Assembly: GCA_027186245.1 (NCBI GenBank)
Contig: CP114483.1
Span: 15,954,220-16,018,219, forward strand
DNA: 64,000 nt
Reading direction: 5' to 3'
DNA from: Coriaria nepalensis
Lineage: Eukaryota; Streptophyta; Magnoliopsida; Cucurbitales; Coriariaceae
The number at the start of each line of letters is the position of its first letter. Position 1 is the first letter of the stretch. The notes below the pieces were generated by a model, which worked only from the letters and a program-made list of their open reading frames with translations, did no database searches and had not been told where the DNA came from. Positions 39,801 to 55,291 of the stretch are shown one piece after another. The translations under genes were made by a program, and so were the position numbers.

Positions 39801-42800
39801 ATTATATTTTTGCCCTTCAAACATGATTTTCTTACATAACCTGCAATTAATCTATTGAATACAACAATGCATTATTTTAGCCTTAAAGAGCATATCATTC
39901 AGTCTTTTCAAATCATTAAATTGTTTGAAAGCACTTCGAACTAGTTCTATTTTCGCATTTAAAACACGATTTTCATGCATAACTTGCAATTGATCTACTG
40001 AAGGCAACTATGCATTTTTTTAGTGTTAAAGTCATATTATTGCATCTCTTTTACTCATCAAATCATTCTAAATCACTTCAGACGAAATTCACCTTTTAAA
40101 CATGACTTTCGTGCATAACTTGCAGTTGATCTATTAAAGGCAACTATACATTTACTTAGACTTAAAATCATGTCATTTAGGCTCTTCTAGTCATTAAATC
40201 ATTATAAATGAATTCGAACGAATTATATTTTTGCCCTTCAAAAATGATTTTCTTACATAACCTGCAATTAATTTATTGAATACAAGAATGCATTATTTTA
40301 GCCTTAAAGAGCATATCATTTAGTCTTTTCAGATCATTAAATTGTTTGAAAGCACTTCGAACTAGTTCTATTTTCGCATTTAAAACACGACTTTCATGCA
40401 TAACTTGGAATTGATCTACTGAAGGCAACTATGCATTTTTTTAGTGTTAAAGTCATATTATTGCATTTCTTTTACTCATTAAATCATTCTAAATCACTTA
40501 GGACGAAATTCACCTTTTAAAAATGACTTTCGTGAATAACTTCCAGTTGATCTATTGAAGGCTACTATACATTTACTTAGCGTTAAAATCATGTCATTGA
40601 GGCTCTTCTAGTCATTAAATCATTATAAATGAATTCGAACGAATTATATTTTTGCCCTTCAAACATGATTTTCTTACATAACCTGCAATTAATCTATTGA
40701 ATACAACAATGCATTATTTTAGCCTTAAAGAGCATATCATTCAGTCTTTTCAGATCATTAAATTGTTTGAAAGTACTCCGAACTAGTTCTATTTTCGCAT
40801 TTAAAACACGACTTTCATGCATGACTTGCAATTGATCTACTGAAGGCAACTATGCATTTTTTTAGTGTTAAAGTCATATGATTGCATCTCTTTTACTCAT
40901 TAAATCATTCTAAATCACTTTAGACGAAATTCAACTTTTAAACATGACTTTCGTGCATAACTTGTAGTTGATCTATTGAAGGCAACTATGCATTTACTTA
41001 GCGTTAAAATCATGTCATTGAGGCTCTTCTAGTTATTAAATCAATATAAATGAATTCGAACGAATTATATTTTTGCCCTTCAAACATGATTTTCTTACAT
41101 AACCTGCAATTAATCTATTGAATACAACAATGCATTATTTTAGCCTTAAAGAGCATATCATTCAGTCTTTTCGGATCATTAAATTGTTTGAAAGCACTTC
41201 GAACTAGTTCTATTTTCGCATTTAAAACACGACTTTCATGCATAACTTGCAATTGATCTACTGAAGGCAACTATGCATTTTTTTTGTGTTAAAGTCATAT
41301 TATTGCATCTCTTTTACTCATTAAATCATTCTAAATCACTTCAGACGAAATTCACCTTTTAAACATGACTTTCATGCATAACTAGCAGTTGATCTATTGA
41401 AGGCAACTATACATTTACTTAGCGTTAAAATCATGTCATTGAGGCTCTTCTAGTTATTAAATCAATATAAATGAATTCGAACGAATTATATTTTTGCCCT
41501 TCAAACATGATTTTCTTACATAACCTGCAATTAATCTATTGAATACAACAATGCATTATTTAAGCCTTAAAGAGCATATCATTCAGTCTTTTTAGATCAT
41601 TAAATTGTTTGAAAGCACTTCGAACTAGTTGTATTTATGCATTTAAAACACGACTTTCATGCATAACTTGGAATTGATCTACTGAAGGCAACTATGCATT
41701 TTTTTAGTGTTAAAGTCATATTATTGCATCTCTTTTACTCATTAAATCATTCTAAATCACTTTAGACGAAATTCACCTTTTAAACATGACTTTCGTGCCT
41801 AACTTGCAGTTGATCTTTTGAACGCAACTATACATTTACTTAGCGTTAAAATCATGTCATTGAGGCTCTTCTAGTTATTAAATCAATATAATTGAATTCG
41901 AACGAATTATATTTTTGCCCTTCAAACATGATTTTCTTACATAACCTGCAATTAATCTATTGAATACAACAATGCATTATTTTAGCCTTAAAGAGCATAT
42001 CATTCAGTCTTTTGAGATCATTAAATTGTTTGAAAGCACTTCGAACTAGTTCTATTTTCGCATTTAAAACACGACTTTCATGCATGACTTGCAATTGATC
42101 TACTGAAGGCAACTATGCATTTTTTTAGTGTTAAAGTCATATTATTGCATCTCTTTTACTCTTTAAATCATTCTAAATCACTTCAGATGAAATTCACCTT
42201 TTAAACATGACTTTCGTGCATAACTTGCAGTTGATCTATTGAAGCCAACTACACATTTACTTAGCGTTAAAATCATGTCATTGAGGCTCTTCTAGTCATT
42301 AAATCATTATAAATGAATTCGAACGAATTATGTTTTTGCCCTTCAAAAATGATTTTCTTACATAACCTGCAATTAATCTATTGAATACAACAATGCATTA
42401 TTTTAGCCTTAAAGAGCATATCATTCAGTCTTTTCAGATCATTAAATTGTTTGAAAGCACTTCGAACTAGTTGTATTTACGCATTTAAAACACGACTTTC
42501 AAGCATAACTTGGAATTGATCTACTGAAGGCAACTATGCATTTTTTTAGTGTTAAAGTCATATTATTGCATCTCTTTTACTCATTAAATCATTCTTAATC
42601 ACTTCAGTCGAAATTCACCTTTTAAACATGACTTTCGTGCATAACTTGTAGTTGATCTATTGGAGGCAACTATACATTTACTTAGCGTTAAAATCATGTC
42701 ATTGAGGCCCTTCTAGTTATTAAATCAATATAAATGAATTCGAACGAATTATATTTTTGCCCTTCAAACATGATTTTCTTACATAACCTGCAATTAATCT

Positions 42801-44229
42801 ATTGAATACAACAATGCATTATTTTAGCCTTAAAGAGCATATCATTCAGTCTTTTTAAATCATTAAATTGCTTGAAAGCACTTCAAACTAGTTCTATTTT
42901 CGCATTTAAAACACGACTTTCATGCATAACTTGCAATTGATCTACTGAAGGCAACTATTCATTGTTTTAGTGTTAAAGTCATATTATTGCATCTCTTTTA
43001 CTCATTAAATCATTCTAAATCACTTCAGTCAAAATTCACCTTTTAAACATGACTTTCGTGCATAACTTGCAGTTGATCTATTGAAGGCAACTATACATTT
43101 ACTTAGCGTTAAAATCATGTCATTGAGGCTCTTCTAGTAATTAAATCATTATAAATGAATTTGAACGAATTATATTTTTGCCCTTCAAAAATGATTTTCT
43201 TACATAACCTACAATTAATCTATTGAATACAACAATACATTATTTTAGCCTTAAAGAGCATATCATTTAGTCTTTTTAGATCATTAAATTGTTTGAAAGC
43301 ACTTCGAACTAGTTGTATTTACGCATTTAAAACACGACTTTCATGCATAACTTGGAATTGATCTACTGAGAGCCACTATGCATTTTTTTAGTATTAAAGT
43401 CATATTATTGCCTCTCTTTTACTCATTAAATCATTCTAAATCACTTCAGTCAAAATTCACCTTTTCAACATGACTTTCGTGCATAACTTGCAGTTGATCT
43501 ATTGAAGGCAACTATACATTTACTTAGCTTTAAAATCATGTCATTGAGGCTCTTTTAGTCATTAAATCAATATAAATGAATTCGAACGAATTATATTTTT
43601 TCCCTTCAAACATGATTTTCTTACATAACCTGCAATTAATCTATTGAATACAACAACGCATTATTTTAGCCTTAAAGAGCATATCATTCAGTCTTTTCAA
43701 ATCATTAAATTGTTTGAAAGCACTTCGAACTAGTTCTATTTTCGTATTTAAAACACGACTTTCATGCATAACTTGCAATTGATCTACTGAAGGCAACTAT
43801 GCATTTTTTTAGTGTTAAAGTCATATTATTGCATCTCTTTTACTCATTAAATCATTCTAAATAACTTAAGACGAAATTCACCTTTTAAACATGACTTTCG
43901 TGCATAACTTGCAGTTAATCTATTGAAGGCAACTATACATTTACTTAGCGTTAAAATCATGTCATTGAGGCTCTTCTAGTCATTAAATCATTATAAATGA
44001 ATTCGAACGAATTATATTTTTGCCCTTCAAACCTGATTTTCTTACATAACCTGCAATTAATCTATTGAAGACAAGAATGCATTATTTTAGCCTTAAAGAG
44101 CATATCATTCAGTCTTTTTAGATCATTAAATTGTTTGAAAGCACTTCGTACTAGTTCTATTTTCGCATTTAAAACACGACTTTCATGCATGACTTGCAAT
44201 TGATCTACTGAAGGCAACTATGCATTTTT
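36838..44229 (+). repeat. Diverged 421-bp units without a clear higher-order repeat
   Basis: About 17.5 units start at 36838, 37259, 37680, 38101, 38522, 38938, 39359, 39779, 40200, 40621, 41042, 41463, 41884, 42305, 42726, 43147, 43568 and 43989. Many private substitutions are present ('agccgtgaagagc' near 38623, 'cttcaaactag' near 42883, 'gaatttgaacg' near 43159). I see no consistent multi-unit period, although the unit pair at 39779 and 40200 ('cacgattttcatgc', 'catcaaatc', 'cttagacttaaaatc') is related to pairs at 47354, 48617, 51924 and 57337. The unit at 37680 is a diverged relative of the one at 32590. Confidence 0.75.
38522..38937 (+). repeat. 416-bp unit with a 5-bp deletion in subunit B
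   Basis: Near 38740 the core reads 'gatctacgcaactatg' instead of 'gatctactgaaggcaactatg', a loss of 'tgaag'. This is a private change within the most conserved part of the subunit; no other unit in the window shares it. It shows that a unit with a damaged core can remain in the array. Confidence 0.88.
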
Positions 44230-46730
44230 TTAGTGTTAAAGTCATATTATTGCATCTCTTTCACTCATTAAATCATTCTAAATCACTTCAGACGAAATTC
44301 ACCTTTTAAACCTGACTTTCGTGCATAACTTGCAGTTGATCTATTGAAGGCAACTATACATTTACTTAGCGTTAAAATCATGTCATTGAGGCTCTTCTAG
44401 TCATTAAATCATTATAACTGAATTCGAACGAATTATATTTTTGCCCTTCAAAAATGATTTTCTTACATAACCTACAATTAATCTATTGAATACAACAATG
44501 CATTATTTTAGCCTTAAAGAGCATATCATTCAGTCTTTTTAGATCATTAAATTCTTTGAAAGCACTTCGAACTAGTTGTATTTACGCATTTAAAACACGA
44601 CTTTCATGCATAACTTGGAATTGATCTACTGAAAGGCACTATGCATTTTTTTAGTGTTAAAGTCATATTATTGCATCTATTTTACTCATTAAATCATTCT
44701 AAATCACTTCAGACGAAATTCACCTTTTAAACATGACTTTCGTGCATAACTTGCAGTTGATCTATTAAAGGCTACTATACATTTACTTAGCGTTAAAATC
44801 ATGTCATTGAGGCTCTTCTAGTCATTAAATCATTATAAATGAATTCGAACGAATTATATTTTTGCCCTTCAAAATGATTTTCTTACATAACCTGCAATTA
44901 ATTTATTGAATACAACAATGCATTATTTTAGCCTTAAAGAGCATATCATTCAGTCTTTTCAGATCATTAAATTGTTTGAAAGCACTTTGAACTAGTTCTA
45001 TTTTCGCATTGAAAACACGACTTTCATGCATAACTTGCAATTGATCTACTGAAGGCAACTATGCATTTTTTTAGTGTTAAAGTCATATTATTGCATCTCT
45101 TTTACTCATTAAATCATTCTAAATCACTTCAGACGAAATTCACCTTTTAAACCTGACTTTCGTGCATAACTTGCAGTTGATCTATTGAAGGCAACTATAC
45201 ATTTACTTAGCGTTAAAATCATGTCATTGAGGCTCTTCTAGTCATTAAATCATTATAAATGAATTCGAACGAATTATATTTTTGCCCTTCAAAAATGATT
45301 TTCTTACATAACCTACAATTAATCTATTGAATACAACAATGCATTATTTTAGCCTTAAAGAGCATATCATTCAGTCTTTTTAGATCATTAAATTGTTTGA
45401 AAGCACTTCGAACTAGTTGTATTTACGCATTTAAAACACGACTTTCATGCATAACTTGGAATTGATCTACTGAAAGGCACTATGCATTTTTTTAGTGTTA
45501 AAGTCATATTATTGCATCTATTTTACTCATTAAATCATTCTAAATCACTTCAGACGAAATTCACCTTTTAAACATGACTTTCGTGCATAACTTGCAGTTG
45601 ATCTATTAAAGGCTACTATACATTTACTTAGCGTTAAAATCATGTCATTGAGGCTCTTCTAGTCATTAAATCATTATAAATGAATTCGAACGAATTATAT
45701 TTTTGCCCTTCAAAATGATTTTCTTACATAACCTGCAATTAATTTATTGAATACAACAATGCATTATTTTAGCCTTAAAGAGCATATCATTCAGTCTTTT
45801 CAGATCATTAAATTGTTTGAAAGCACTTCGAACTAGTTCTATTTTCGCATTTAAAACACGACTTTCATGCATAACTTGCAATTGATCTACTGAAGGCAAC
45901 TATGCATTTTTTTAGTGTTAAAGTCATATTATTGCATCTCTTTTACTCATTAAATCATTCTAAATCACTTCAGACGAAATTCACCTTTTAAACCTGACTT
46001 TCGTGCATAACTTGCAGTTGATCTATTGAAGGCAACTATACATTTACTTAGCGTTAAAATCATGTCATTGAGGCTCTTCTAGTCATTAAATCATTATAAA
46101 TGAATTCGAACGAATTATATTTTTGCCCTTCAAAAATGATTTTCTTACATAACCTACAATTAATCTATTGAATACAACAATGCATTATTTTAGCCTTAAA
46201 GAGCATATCATTCAGTCTTTTTAGATCATTAAATTGTTTGAAAGCACTTCGAACTAGTTGTATTTACGCATTTAAAACACGACTTTCATGCATAACTTGG
46301 AATTGATCTACTGAAAGGCACTATGCATTTTTTTAGTGTTAAAGTCATATTATTGCATCTATTTTACTCATTAAATCATTCTAAATCACTTCAGACGAAA
46401 TTCACCTTTTAAACATGACTTTCGTGCATAACTTGCAGTTGATCTATTAAAGGCTACTATACATTTACTTAGCGTTAAAATCATGTCATTGAGGCTCTTC
46501 TAGTCATTAAATCATTATAAATGAATTCGAACGAATTATATTTTTGCACTTCAAAATGATTTTCTTACATAACCTGCAATTAATTTATTGAATACAACAA
46601 TGCATTATTTTAGCCTTAAAGAGCATATCATTCAGTCTTTTCAGATCATTAAATTGTTTGAAAGCACTTCGAACTAGTTCTATTTTCGCATTTAAAACAC
46701 GACTTTCATGCATAACTTGCAATTGATCTA
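44230..46730 (+). repeat. Two-unit HOR of 841 bp, about three copies
   Basis: Units alternate between a type with 'cctacaattaatc', 'ttgtatttacgc' and 'ctgaaaggcac' (starts 44410, 45251, 46092) and a type lacking one base in 'cttcaaaatgatt', with 'aatttattgaatac' and 'aaacctgac' (starts 44831, 45672, 46513; the last copy has normal 'aaacatgac'). The marker 'caaaatgatt' recurs at 44870, 45711 and 46552, an 841-bp period. The third copy diverges from about 46731 ('cggaaggaaac'). Confidence 0.85.
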
Positions 46731-49700
46731 CGGAAGGAAACTATGCTTTTTTTTAGTGTTAAAGTCATATTATTGCATCTCTTTTACTCATTTATTCATT
46801 CTAAATCACTTCAGACGAAATTCACCTTTTAAACATGACTTTCGTGCATAACTTGCAGTTGATCTACTGAAGGCAACTATACATTTACTTAGCGTTAAAA
46901 TCATGTCATTGAGGCTCTTCTAGTCATTAAATCATTATAAATGAATTCAAACGAATTATATTTTTGCCCTTCAAAAATTGTTTTCTTACATAACCTACAA
47001 TTAATCTATTGAATACAACAATGCATTATTTTAGCCTTAAAGAGCATATCATTCAGTCTTTTTAGATCATTAAATTGTTTGAAAGCACTTCGCACTAGTT
47101 GTATTTACGCATTTAAAACACGACTTTGATGCATAACTTGGAATTGATCTAGTGACGGCCACTATGCATTTTTTTAGTGTTAAAGTCATATTATTGCATC
47201 TCTTTTACTCATTAAATCATTCTAAATCACTTCAGTCAAAATTCACCTTTTAAACATGACTTTCGTGCATAACTTGCAGTTGATCTATTGAAGGCAACTA
47301 TACATTTACTTAGCTTTAAAATGATGTCATTGAGGCTCTTTTAGTCATTAAATCAATATAAATGAATTCGAACGAATTATATTTTTGCCCTTCAAACATG
47401 ATTTTCTTACATAACCTGCAATTAATCTATTGAATACAACAATGCATTATTTTAGCCTTAAAGAGCATATCATTCAGTCTTTTCAAATCATTAAATTGTT
47501 TGAAAGCACTTCGAACTAGTTCTATTTTCGCATTTAAAACACGATTTTCATGCATAACTTGCAATTGATCTACTGAAGGCAACTATGCATTTTTTTAGTG
47601 TTAAAGTCATATTATTGCATCTCTTTTACTCATCAAATCATTCTAAATCACTTCAGACGAAATTCACCTTTTAAACATGACTTTCGTGCATAACTTGCAG
47701 TTGATCTATTAAAGGCAACTATACATTTACTTAGACTTAAAATCATGTCATTTAGGCTCTTCTAGTCATTAAATCATTATAAATGAATTCGAACGAATTA
47801 TATTTTTGCCCTTCAAAAATGATTTTCTTACATAACCTGCAATTAATTTATTGAATACAACAATGCATTATTTTAGCCTTAAAGAGCATATCATTCAGTC
47901 TTTTCAGATCATTAAATTGTTTGAAAGCACTTCGAACTAGTTCTATTTTCGCATTTAAAACACGACTTTCATGCATGACTTGCAATTGATCTACTGAAGG
48001 CAACTATGCATTTTTTTAGTGTTAAAGTCATATTATTGCATCTCTTTTACTCATTAAATCATTCTAAATCACTTCAGACGAAATTCACCTTTTAAACATG
48101 ACTTTCGTGCATAACTTGCAGTTGATCTATTGAAGGCTACTATACATTTACTTAGCGTTAAAATCATGTCATTGAGGCTCTTCTAGTCATGAAATCATTA
48201 TAAATGAATTCGAACGAATTATATTTTTGCCCTTTAAAAATGATTTTCTTACATAACCTACAATTAATCTATTGAATACAACAATGCATTATTTTAGCCT
48301 TATAGAGCATATCATTCAGTCTTTTTAGATCATTAAATATTTTGAAAGCACTTCGAACTAGTTGTATTTACGCATTTAAAACACGACTTTCATGCATAAC
48401 TTGGAATTGATCTACTGAAGGCCACTATGCATTTTTTTAGTGTTAAAGTCATATGATTGCATCTCTTTTACTCATTAAATCATTCTAAATCACTTCAGTC
48501 AAAATTCACCTTTTAAACATGACTTTCGTGCATAACTTGCAGTTGATCTATTGAAGGCAACTATACATTTACTTAGCTTTAAAATGATGTCATTGAGGCT
48601 CTTTTAGTCATTAAATCAATATAAATGAATTCGAACGAATTATATTTTTGCCCTTCAAACATGATTTTCTTACATAACCTGCAATTAATCTATTGAATAC
48701 AACAATGCATTATTTTAGCCTTAAAGAGCATATCATTCAGTCTTTTCAAATCATTAAATTGTTTGAAAGCACTTCGAACTAGTTCTATTTTCGCATTTAA
48801 AACACGATTTTCATGCATAACTTGCAATTGATCTACTGAAGGCAACTATGCATTTTTTTAGTGTTAAAGTCATATTATTGCATCTCTTTTACTCATCAAA
48901 TCATTCTAAATCACTTCAGACGAAATTCACCTTTTAAACATGACTTTCGTGCATAACTTGCAGTTGATCTATTAAAGGCAACTATACATTTACTTAGACT
49001 TAAAATCATGTCATTTAGGCTCTTCTAGTCATTAAATCATTATAAATGAATTCGAACGAATTATATTTTTGCCCTTCAAAAATGATTTTCTTACATAACC
49101 TGCAATTAATTTATTGAATACAACAATGCATTATTTTAGCCTTAAAGAGCATATCATTTAGTCTTTTCAGATCATTAAATTGTTTGAAAGCACTTCGAAC
49201 TAGTTCTATTTTCGCATTTAAAACACGACTTTCATGCATAACTTGCAATTGATCTACTGAAGGAAACTATGGTTTTTTTTAGTGTTAAAGTCATATTATT
49301 GCATCTCTTTTACTCATTTATTCATTCTAAATCACTGCAGACGAAATTCACCTTTTAAACATGACTTTCGTGCATAACTTGCAGTTGATCTACTGAAGGC
49401 AACTATACATTTACTTAGCGTTAAAATCATGTCATTGAGGCTCTTCTAGTCATTAAATCATTATAAATGAATTCGAACGAATTATATTTTTGCCCTTCAA
49501 ACATGATTTTCTTACATAACCTGCAATTAATCTATTGAAGACAACGATGCATTATTTTAGCCTTAAAGAGCATATCATTCAGTCTTTTTAGATCATTAAA
49601 TTGTTTGAAAGCACTTCGTAGTAGTTCTATTTTCGCATTTAAAACACGACTTTCATGCATGACTTGCAATTGATCTACTGAAGGCAACTATGCATTTTTT

Positions 49701-51142
49701 TAGTGTTAAAGTCATATTATTGCATCTCTTTTACTCATTAAATCATTCTAAATCACTTCAGACGAAATTCACCTTTTAAACATGACTTTCGTGCATAACT
49801 TGCAGTTGATCTATTGAAGGCAACTATACATTTACTTAGCGTTAAAATCATGTCATTGAGGCTCTTCTAGTCATGAAATCATTATAAATGAATTCGAACG
49901 AATTATATTTTTGCCCTTCAAAAATGATTTTCTTACATAACCTCCAATTAATCTATTGAATACAACAATGCATTATTTTAGCCTTAAAGAGCATATCATT
50001 CAGTCTTTTTAGATCATTAAATTGTTTGAAAGCACTTCGAACTAGTTGTATTTACGCATTTAAAACACGACTTTCATGCGTAACTTGGAATTGATCTACT
50101 GAAAGCCACTATGCATTTTTTTAGTGTTAAAGTCATATTATTGCATTTCTTTTACTCATTAAATCATTCTAAATCACTTCAGTCAAAATTCACCTTTTAA
50201 ACATGACTTTCGTGCATAACTTGCAGTTGATCTATTGAAGGCAACTATACATTTACTTAGCTTTAAAATGATGTCATTGAGGCTCTTTTAGTCATTAAAT
50301 CAATATAAATGAATTCGAACGAATTATATTTTTGCCCTTCAAACATGATTTTCTTACATAACCTGCAATTAATCTATTGAATACAACAATGCATTATTTT
50401 TGCCTTAAAGAGCATATCATTCAGTCTTTTCAAATCATTAAATTGTTTGAAAGCACTTCGAACTAGTTCTATTTTCGCATTTAAAACACGATTTTCATGC
50501 ATAACTTGCAATTGATCTACTGAAGGCAACTATGCATTTTTTTAGTGTTAAAGTCATATTATTGCATCTCTTTTACTCATCAAATCATTCTAAATCACTT
50601 CAGACGAAATTCACCTTTTAAACATGACTTTCGTGCATAACTTGCAGTTGATCTATTGAAGGCAACTATACATTTACTTAGCGTTAAAATCATGTCATTG
50701 AGGCTCTTCTAGTCATTAAATCATTATAAATGAATTCGAACGAATTATATTTTTGCCCTTCAAAAACGATTTTCTTACATAACCTGCAGTTAATCTATTG
50801 AATACAACAATGCATTATTTTAGCCTTAAAGAGCATATCATTCAGTCTTTTTAGATCATTAAATTGTTTGAAAGCACTTCGAACTAATTCTATTTCCGCA
50901 TTTAAAACACGACTTTCATGCATAACTTGGAATTGATCTACTGAAGGCCACTACACATTTTTTTAGTGTTAAAGTCATATTATTGCATCTCTTTTACTCA
51001 CTAAATCATTCTATATCACTTCAGACGAAATTCACCTTTTAAACATGACTTTTATGCATAACTTGTAATTGATCTATTGAAGGCAACTATACATTTACTT
51101 AGCTTTAAAATCATGTCATTGAGGATCTTCTAGTCATTAAAT

Positions 51143-51502
51143 CATTATAAATGAATTCGAACGAATTATATTTTTGCCCTTCAAAAATGATTTTCTTATA
51201 TAACCTGCAATTAATCTATTGAATACAACAATGCATTATTTTAGCCTTAAAGAGCATATCATTCAGTCTTTTTAGATTACTAAATAGATTGAAAGCACTC
51301 CGAACTAGTTGTATGCATTTTTTTAGTGTTAAAGTCATATTATTGCATCTCTTTTACTCATTAAATCATTCTAAATCACTTCAGACGAAATTCACCTTTT
51401 AAACATGACTTTCGTGCATAACTTGCAGTTGATCTATTGAAGGCTACTATACATTTACTTAGCGTTAAAATCATATCATTGAGGCTCTTCTAGTCATGAA
51501 AT
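51143..51502 (+). repeat. 360-bp unit with a 61-bp deletion in subunit B, first copy
   Basis: Subunit B runs to 'ctagttgtat' and then joins directly to 'gcatttttttag' (near 51311-51315), losing 61 bp that include the shared core. In an intact unit the two breakpoints both read 'tat' and are followed by similar sequences ('ttacgcattt' and 'gcattttttt'), so deletion at short direct repeats is likely. The unit also carries 'taaatagattgaaagcactcc', found in its duplicate. Confidence 0.92.
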
Positions 51503-54500
51503 CATTATAAATGAATTCGAACGAATTATATTTTTGCCCTTTAAAAATGATTTTCTTACATAACCTACAATTAATCTATTGAATACAACAATGCATTATT
51601 TTAGCCTTATAGAGCATATCATTCAGTCTTTTTAGATCATTAAATATTTTGAAAGCACTTCGAACTAGTTGTATTTACGCATTTAAAACACGACTTTCAT
51701 GCATAACTTGGAATTGATCTACTGAAGGCCACTATGCATTTTTTTAGTGTTAAAGTCATATGATTGCATCTCTTTTACTCATTAAATCATTCTAAATCAC
51801 TTCAGTCAAAATTCACCTTTTAAACATGACTTTCGTGCATAACTTGCAGTTGATCTATTGAAGGCAACTATACATTTACTTAGCTTTAAAATGATGTCAT
51901 TGAGGCTCTTTTAGTCATTAAATCAATATAAATGAATTCGAACGAATTATATTTTTGCCCTTCAAACATGATTTTCTTACATAACCTGCAATTAATCTAT
52001 TGAATACAACAATGCATTATTTTAGCCTTAAAGAGCATATCATTCAGTCTTTTCAAATCATTAAATTGTTTGAAAGCACTTCGAACTAGTTCTATTTTCG
52101 CATTTAAAACACGATTTTCATGCATAACTTGCAATTGATCTACTGAAGGCAACTATGCATTTTTTTAGTGTTAAAGTCATATTATTGCATCTCTTTTACT
52201 CATCAAATCATTCTAAATCACTTCAGACGAAATTCACCTTTTAAACATGACTTTCGTGCATAACTTGCAGTTGATCTATTAAAGGCAACTATACATTTAC
52301 TTAGACTTAAAATCATGTCATTTAGGCTCTTCTAGTCATTAAATCATTATAAATGAATTCGAACGAATTATATTTTTGCCCTTCAAAAATGATTTTCTTA
52401 CATAACCTGCAATTAATTTATTGAATACAACAATGCATTATTGTAGCCTTAAAGAGCATATCATTTAGTCTTTTCAGATCATTAAATTGTTTGAAAGCAC
52501 TTCGAACTAGTTCTATTTTCGCATTTAAAACACGACTTTCATGCATAACTTGCAATTGATCTACTGAAGGAAACTATGGTTTTTTTTAGTGTTAAAGTCA
52601 TATTATTGCATCGCTTTTACTCATTTATTCATTCTAAATCACTGCAGACGAAATTCACCTTTTAAACATGACTTTCGTGCATAACTTGCAGTTGATCTAC
52701 TGAAGGCAACTATACATTTACTTAGCGTTAAAATCATGTCATTGAGGCTCTTCTAGTCATTAAATCATTATAAATGAATTCGAACGAATTATATTTTTGC
52801 CCTTCAAACATGATTTTCTTACATAACCTGCAATTAATCTATTGAAGACAACAATGCATTATTTTAGCCTTAAAGAGCATATCATTCAGTCTTTTTAGAT
52901 CATTAAATTGTTTGAAAGCACTTCGTAGTAGTTCTATTTTCGCATTTAAAACACGACTTTCATGCATGACTTGCAATTGATCTACTGAAGGCAACTATGC
53001 ATTTTTTTAGTGTTAAAGTCATATTATTGCATCTCTTTTACTCATTAAATCATTCTAAATCACTTCAGACGAAATTCACCTTTTAAACATGACTTTCGTG
53101 CATAACTTGCAGTTGATCTATTGAAGGCAACTATACATTTACTTAGCTTTAAAATCATGTCATTGAGGCTCTTTTAGTCATTAAATCCATATAAATGAAT
53201 TCGAACGAATTATATTTTTGCCCTTCAAACATGATTTTCTTAAATAACCTGCAATTAATCTATTGAATACAACAATGCATTATTTTAGCCTTAAAGAGCA
53301 TATCATTCAGTCTTTTCAGATCATTAAATTGTTTGAAAGCACTTCGAACTAGTTCTATTTTCGCATTTAAAACACGATTTTCATGCATAACTTGCAATTG
53401 ATCTACTGAAGGCAACTATGCATTTTTTTAGTGTTAAAGTCATATTATTGCATCTCTTTTACTCATTAAATCATTCTAAATCACTTCAGACGAAATTCAC
53501 CTTTTAAACATGACTTTCGTGCATAACTTGCAGTTGATCTATTGAAGGCAACTATACATTTACTTAGCTTTAAAATCATGTCATTGAGGCTCTTTTAGTC
53601 ATTAAATCCATATAAATGAATTCGAACGAATTATATTTTTGCCCTTCAAACATGATTTTCTTACATAACCTGCAATTAATCTATTGAATACAACAATGCA
53701 TTATTTTAGCCTTAAAGAGCATATCATTCAGTCTTTTCAAATCATTAAATTGTTTGAAAGCACTTCGAACTAGTTCTATTTTCGCATTTAAAACACGATT
53801 TTCATGCATAACTTGCAATTGATCTACTGAAGGCAACTATGCATTTTTTTAGTGTTAAAGTCATATTATTGCATCTCTTTTACTAATTAAATCATTCTAA
53901 ATCACTTCAGACGAAATTCACCTTTTAAACATGACTTTCGTGCATAACTTGCAGTTGATCTATTGAAGGCAACTATACATTTACTTAGCGTTAAAATCAT
54001 GTCATTGAGGCTCTTCTAGTCATGAAATCATTATAAATGAATTCGAACGAATTATATTTTTGCCCTTCAAAAATGATTTTCTTACATAACCTACAATTAA
54101 TCTATTGAATACAACAATGCATTATTTTAGCCTTAAAGAGCATATCATTCAGTCTTTTTAGATCATTAAATTGTTAGAAAGCACTTCGAACTAGTTGTAT
54201 TTACGCATTTAAAACACGACTTTCATGCGTAACTTGGAATTGATCTACTGAAAGCCACTATGCATTTTTTTAGTGTTAAAGTCATATTATTGCATCTCTT
54301 TTACTCATTAAATCATTCTAAATCACTTCAGTCAAAATTCACCTTTTAAACATGACTTTCGTGCATAACTTGCAGTTGATCTATTGAAGGCAACTATACA
54401 TTTACTTAGCTTTAAAATGATGTCATTGAGGCTCTTTTAGTCATTAAATCAATATAAATGAATTCGAACGAATTATATTTTTGCCCTTCAAACATGATTT

Positions 54501-55291
54501 TCTTACATAACCTGCAATTAATCTATTGAATACAACAATGCATTACTTTAGCCTTAAAGAGCATATCATTCAGTCTTTTCAAATCATTAAATTGTTTGAA
54601 AGCACTTCGAACTAGTTCTATTTTCGCATTTAAAACACGATTTTCATGCATAACTTGCAATTGATCTACTGAAGGCAACTATGCATTTTTTTAGTGTTAA
54701 AGTCATATTATTGCATCTCTTTTACTCATCAAATCATTCTAAATCACTTCAGACGAAATTCACCTTTTAAACATGACTTTCGTGCATAACTTGCAGTTGA
54801 TCTATTGAAGGCAACTATACATTTACTTAGCGTTAAAATCATGTCATTGAGGCTCTTCTAGTCATTAAATCATTATAAATGAATTCGAACGAATTATATT
54901 TTTGCCCTTCAAAAACGATTTTCTTACATAACCTGCAATTAATCTATTGAATACAACAATGCATTATTTTAGCCTTAAAGAGCACATCATTCAGTCTTTT
55001 TAGATCATTAAATTGTTTGAAAGCACTTCGAACTAATTCTATTTACGCATTTAAAACACGACTTTCATGCATAACTTGCAATTGATCTACTGAAGGCCAC
55101 TACACATTTTTTTAGTGTTAAAGTCATATTATTGCATCTCTTTTACTCACTAAATCATTCTATATCACTTCAGACGAAATTCACCTTTTAAACATGACTT
55201 TTATGCATAACTTGTAATTGATCTATTGAAGGCAACTATACATTTACTTAGCTTTAAAATCATGTCATTGAGGATCTTCTAGTCATTAAAT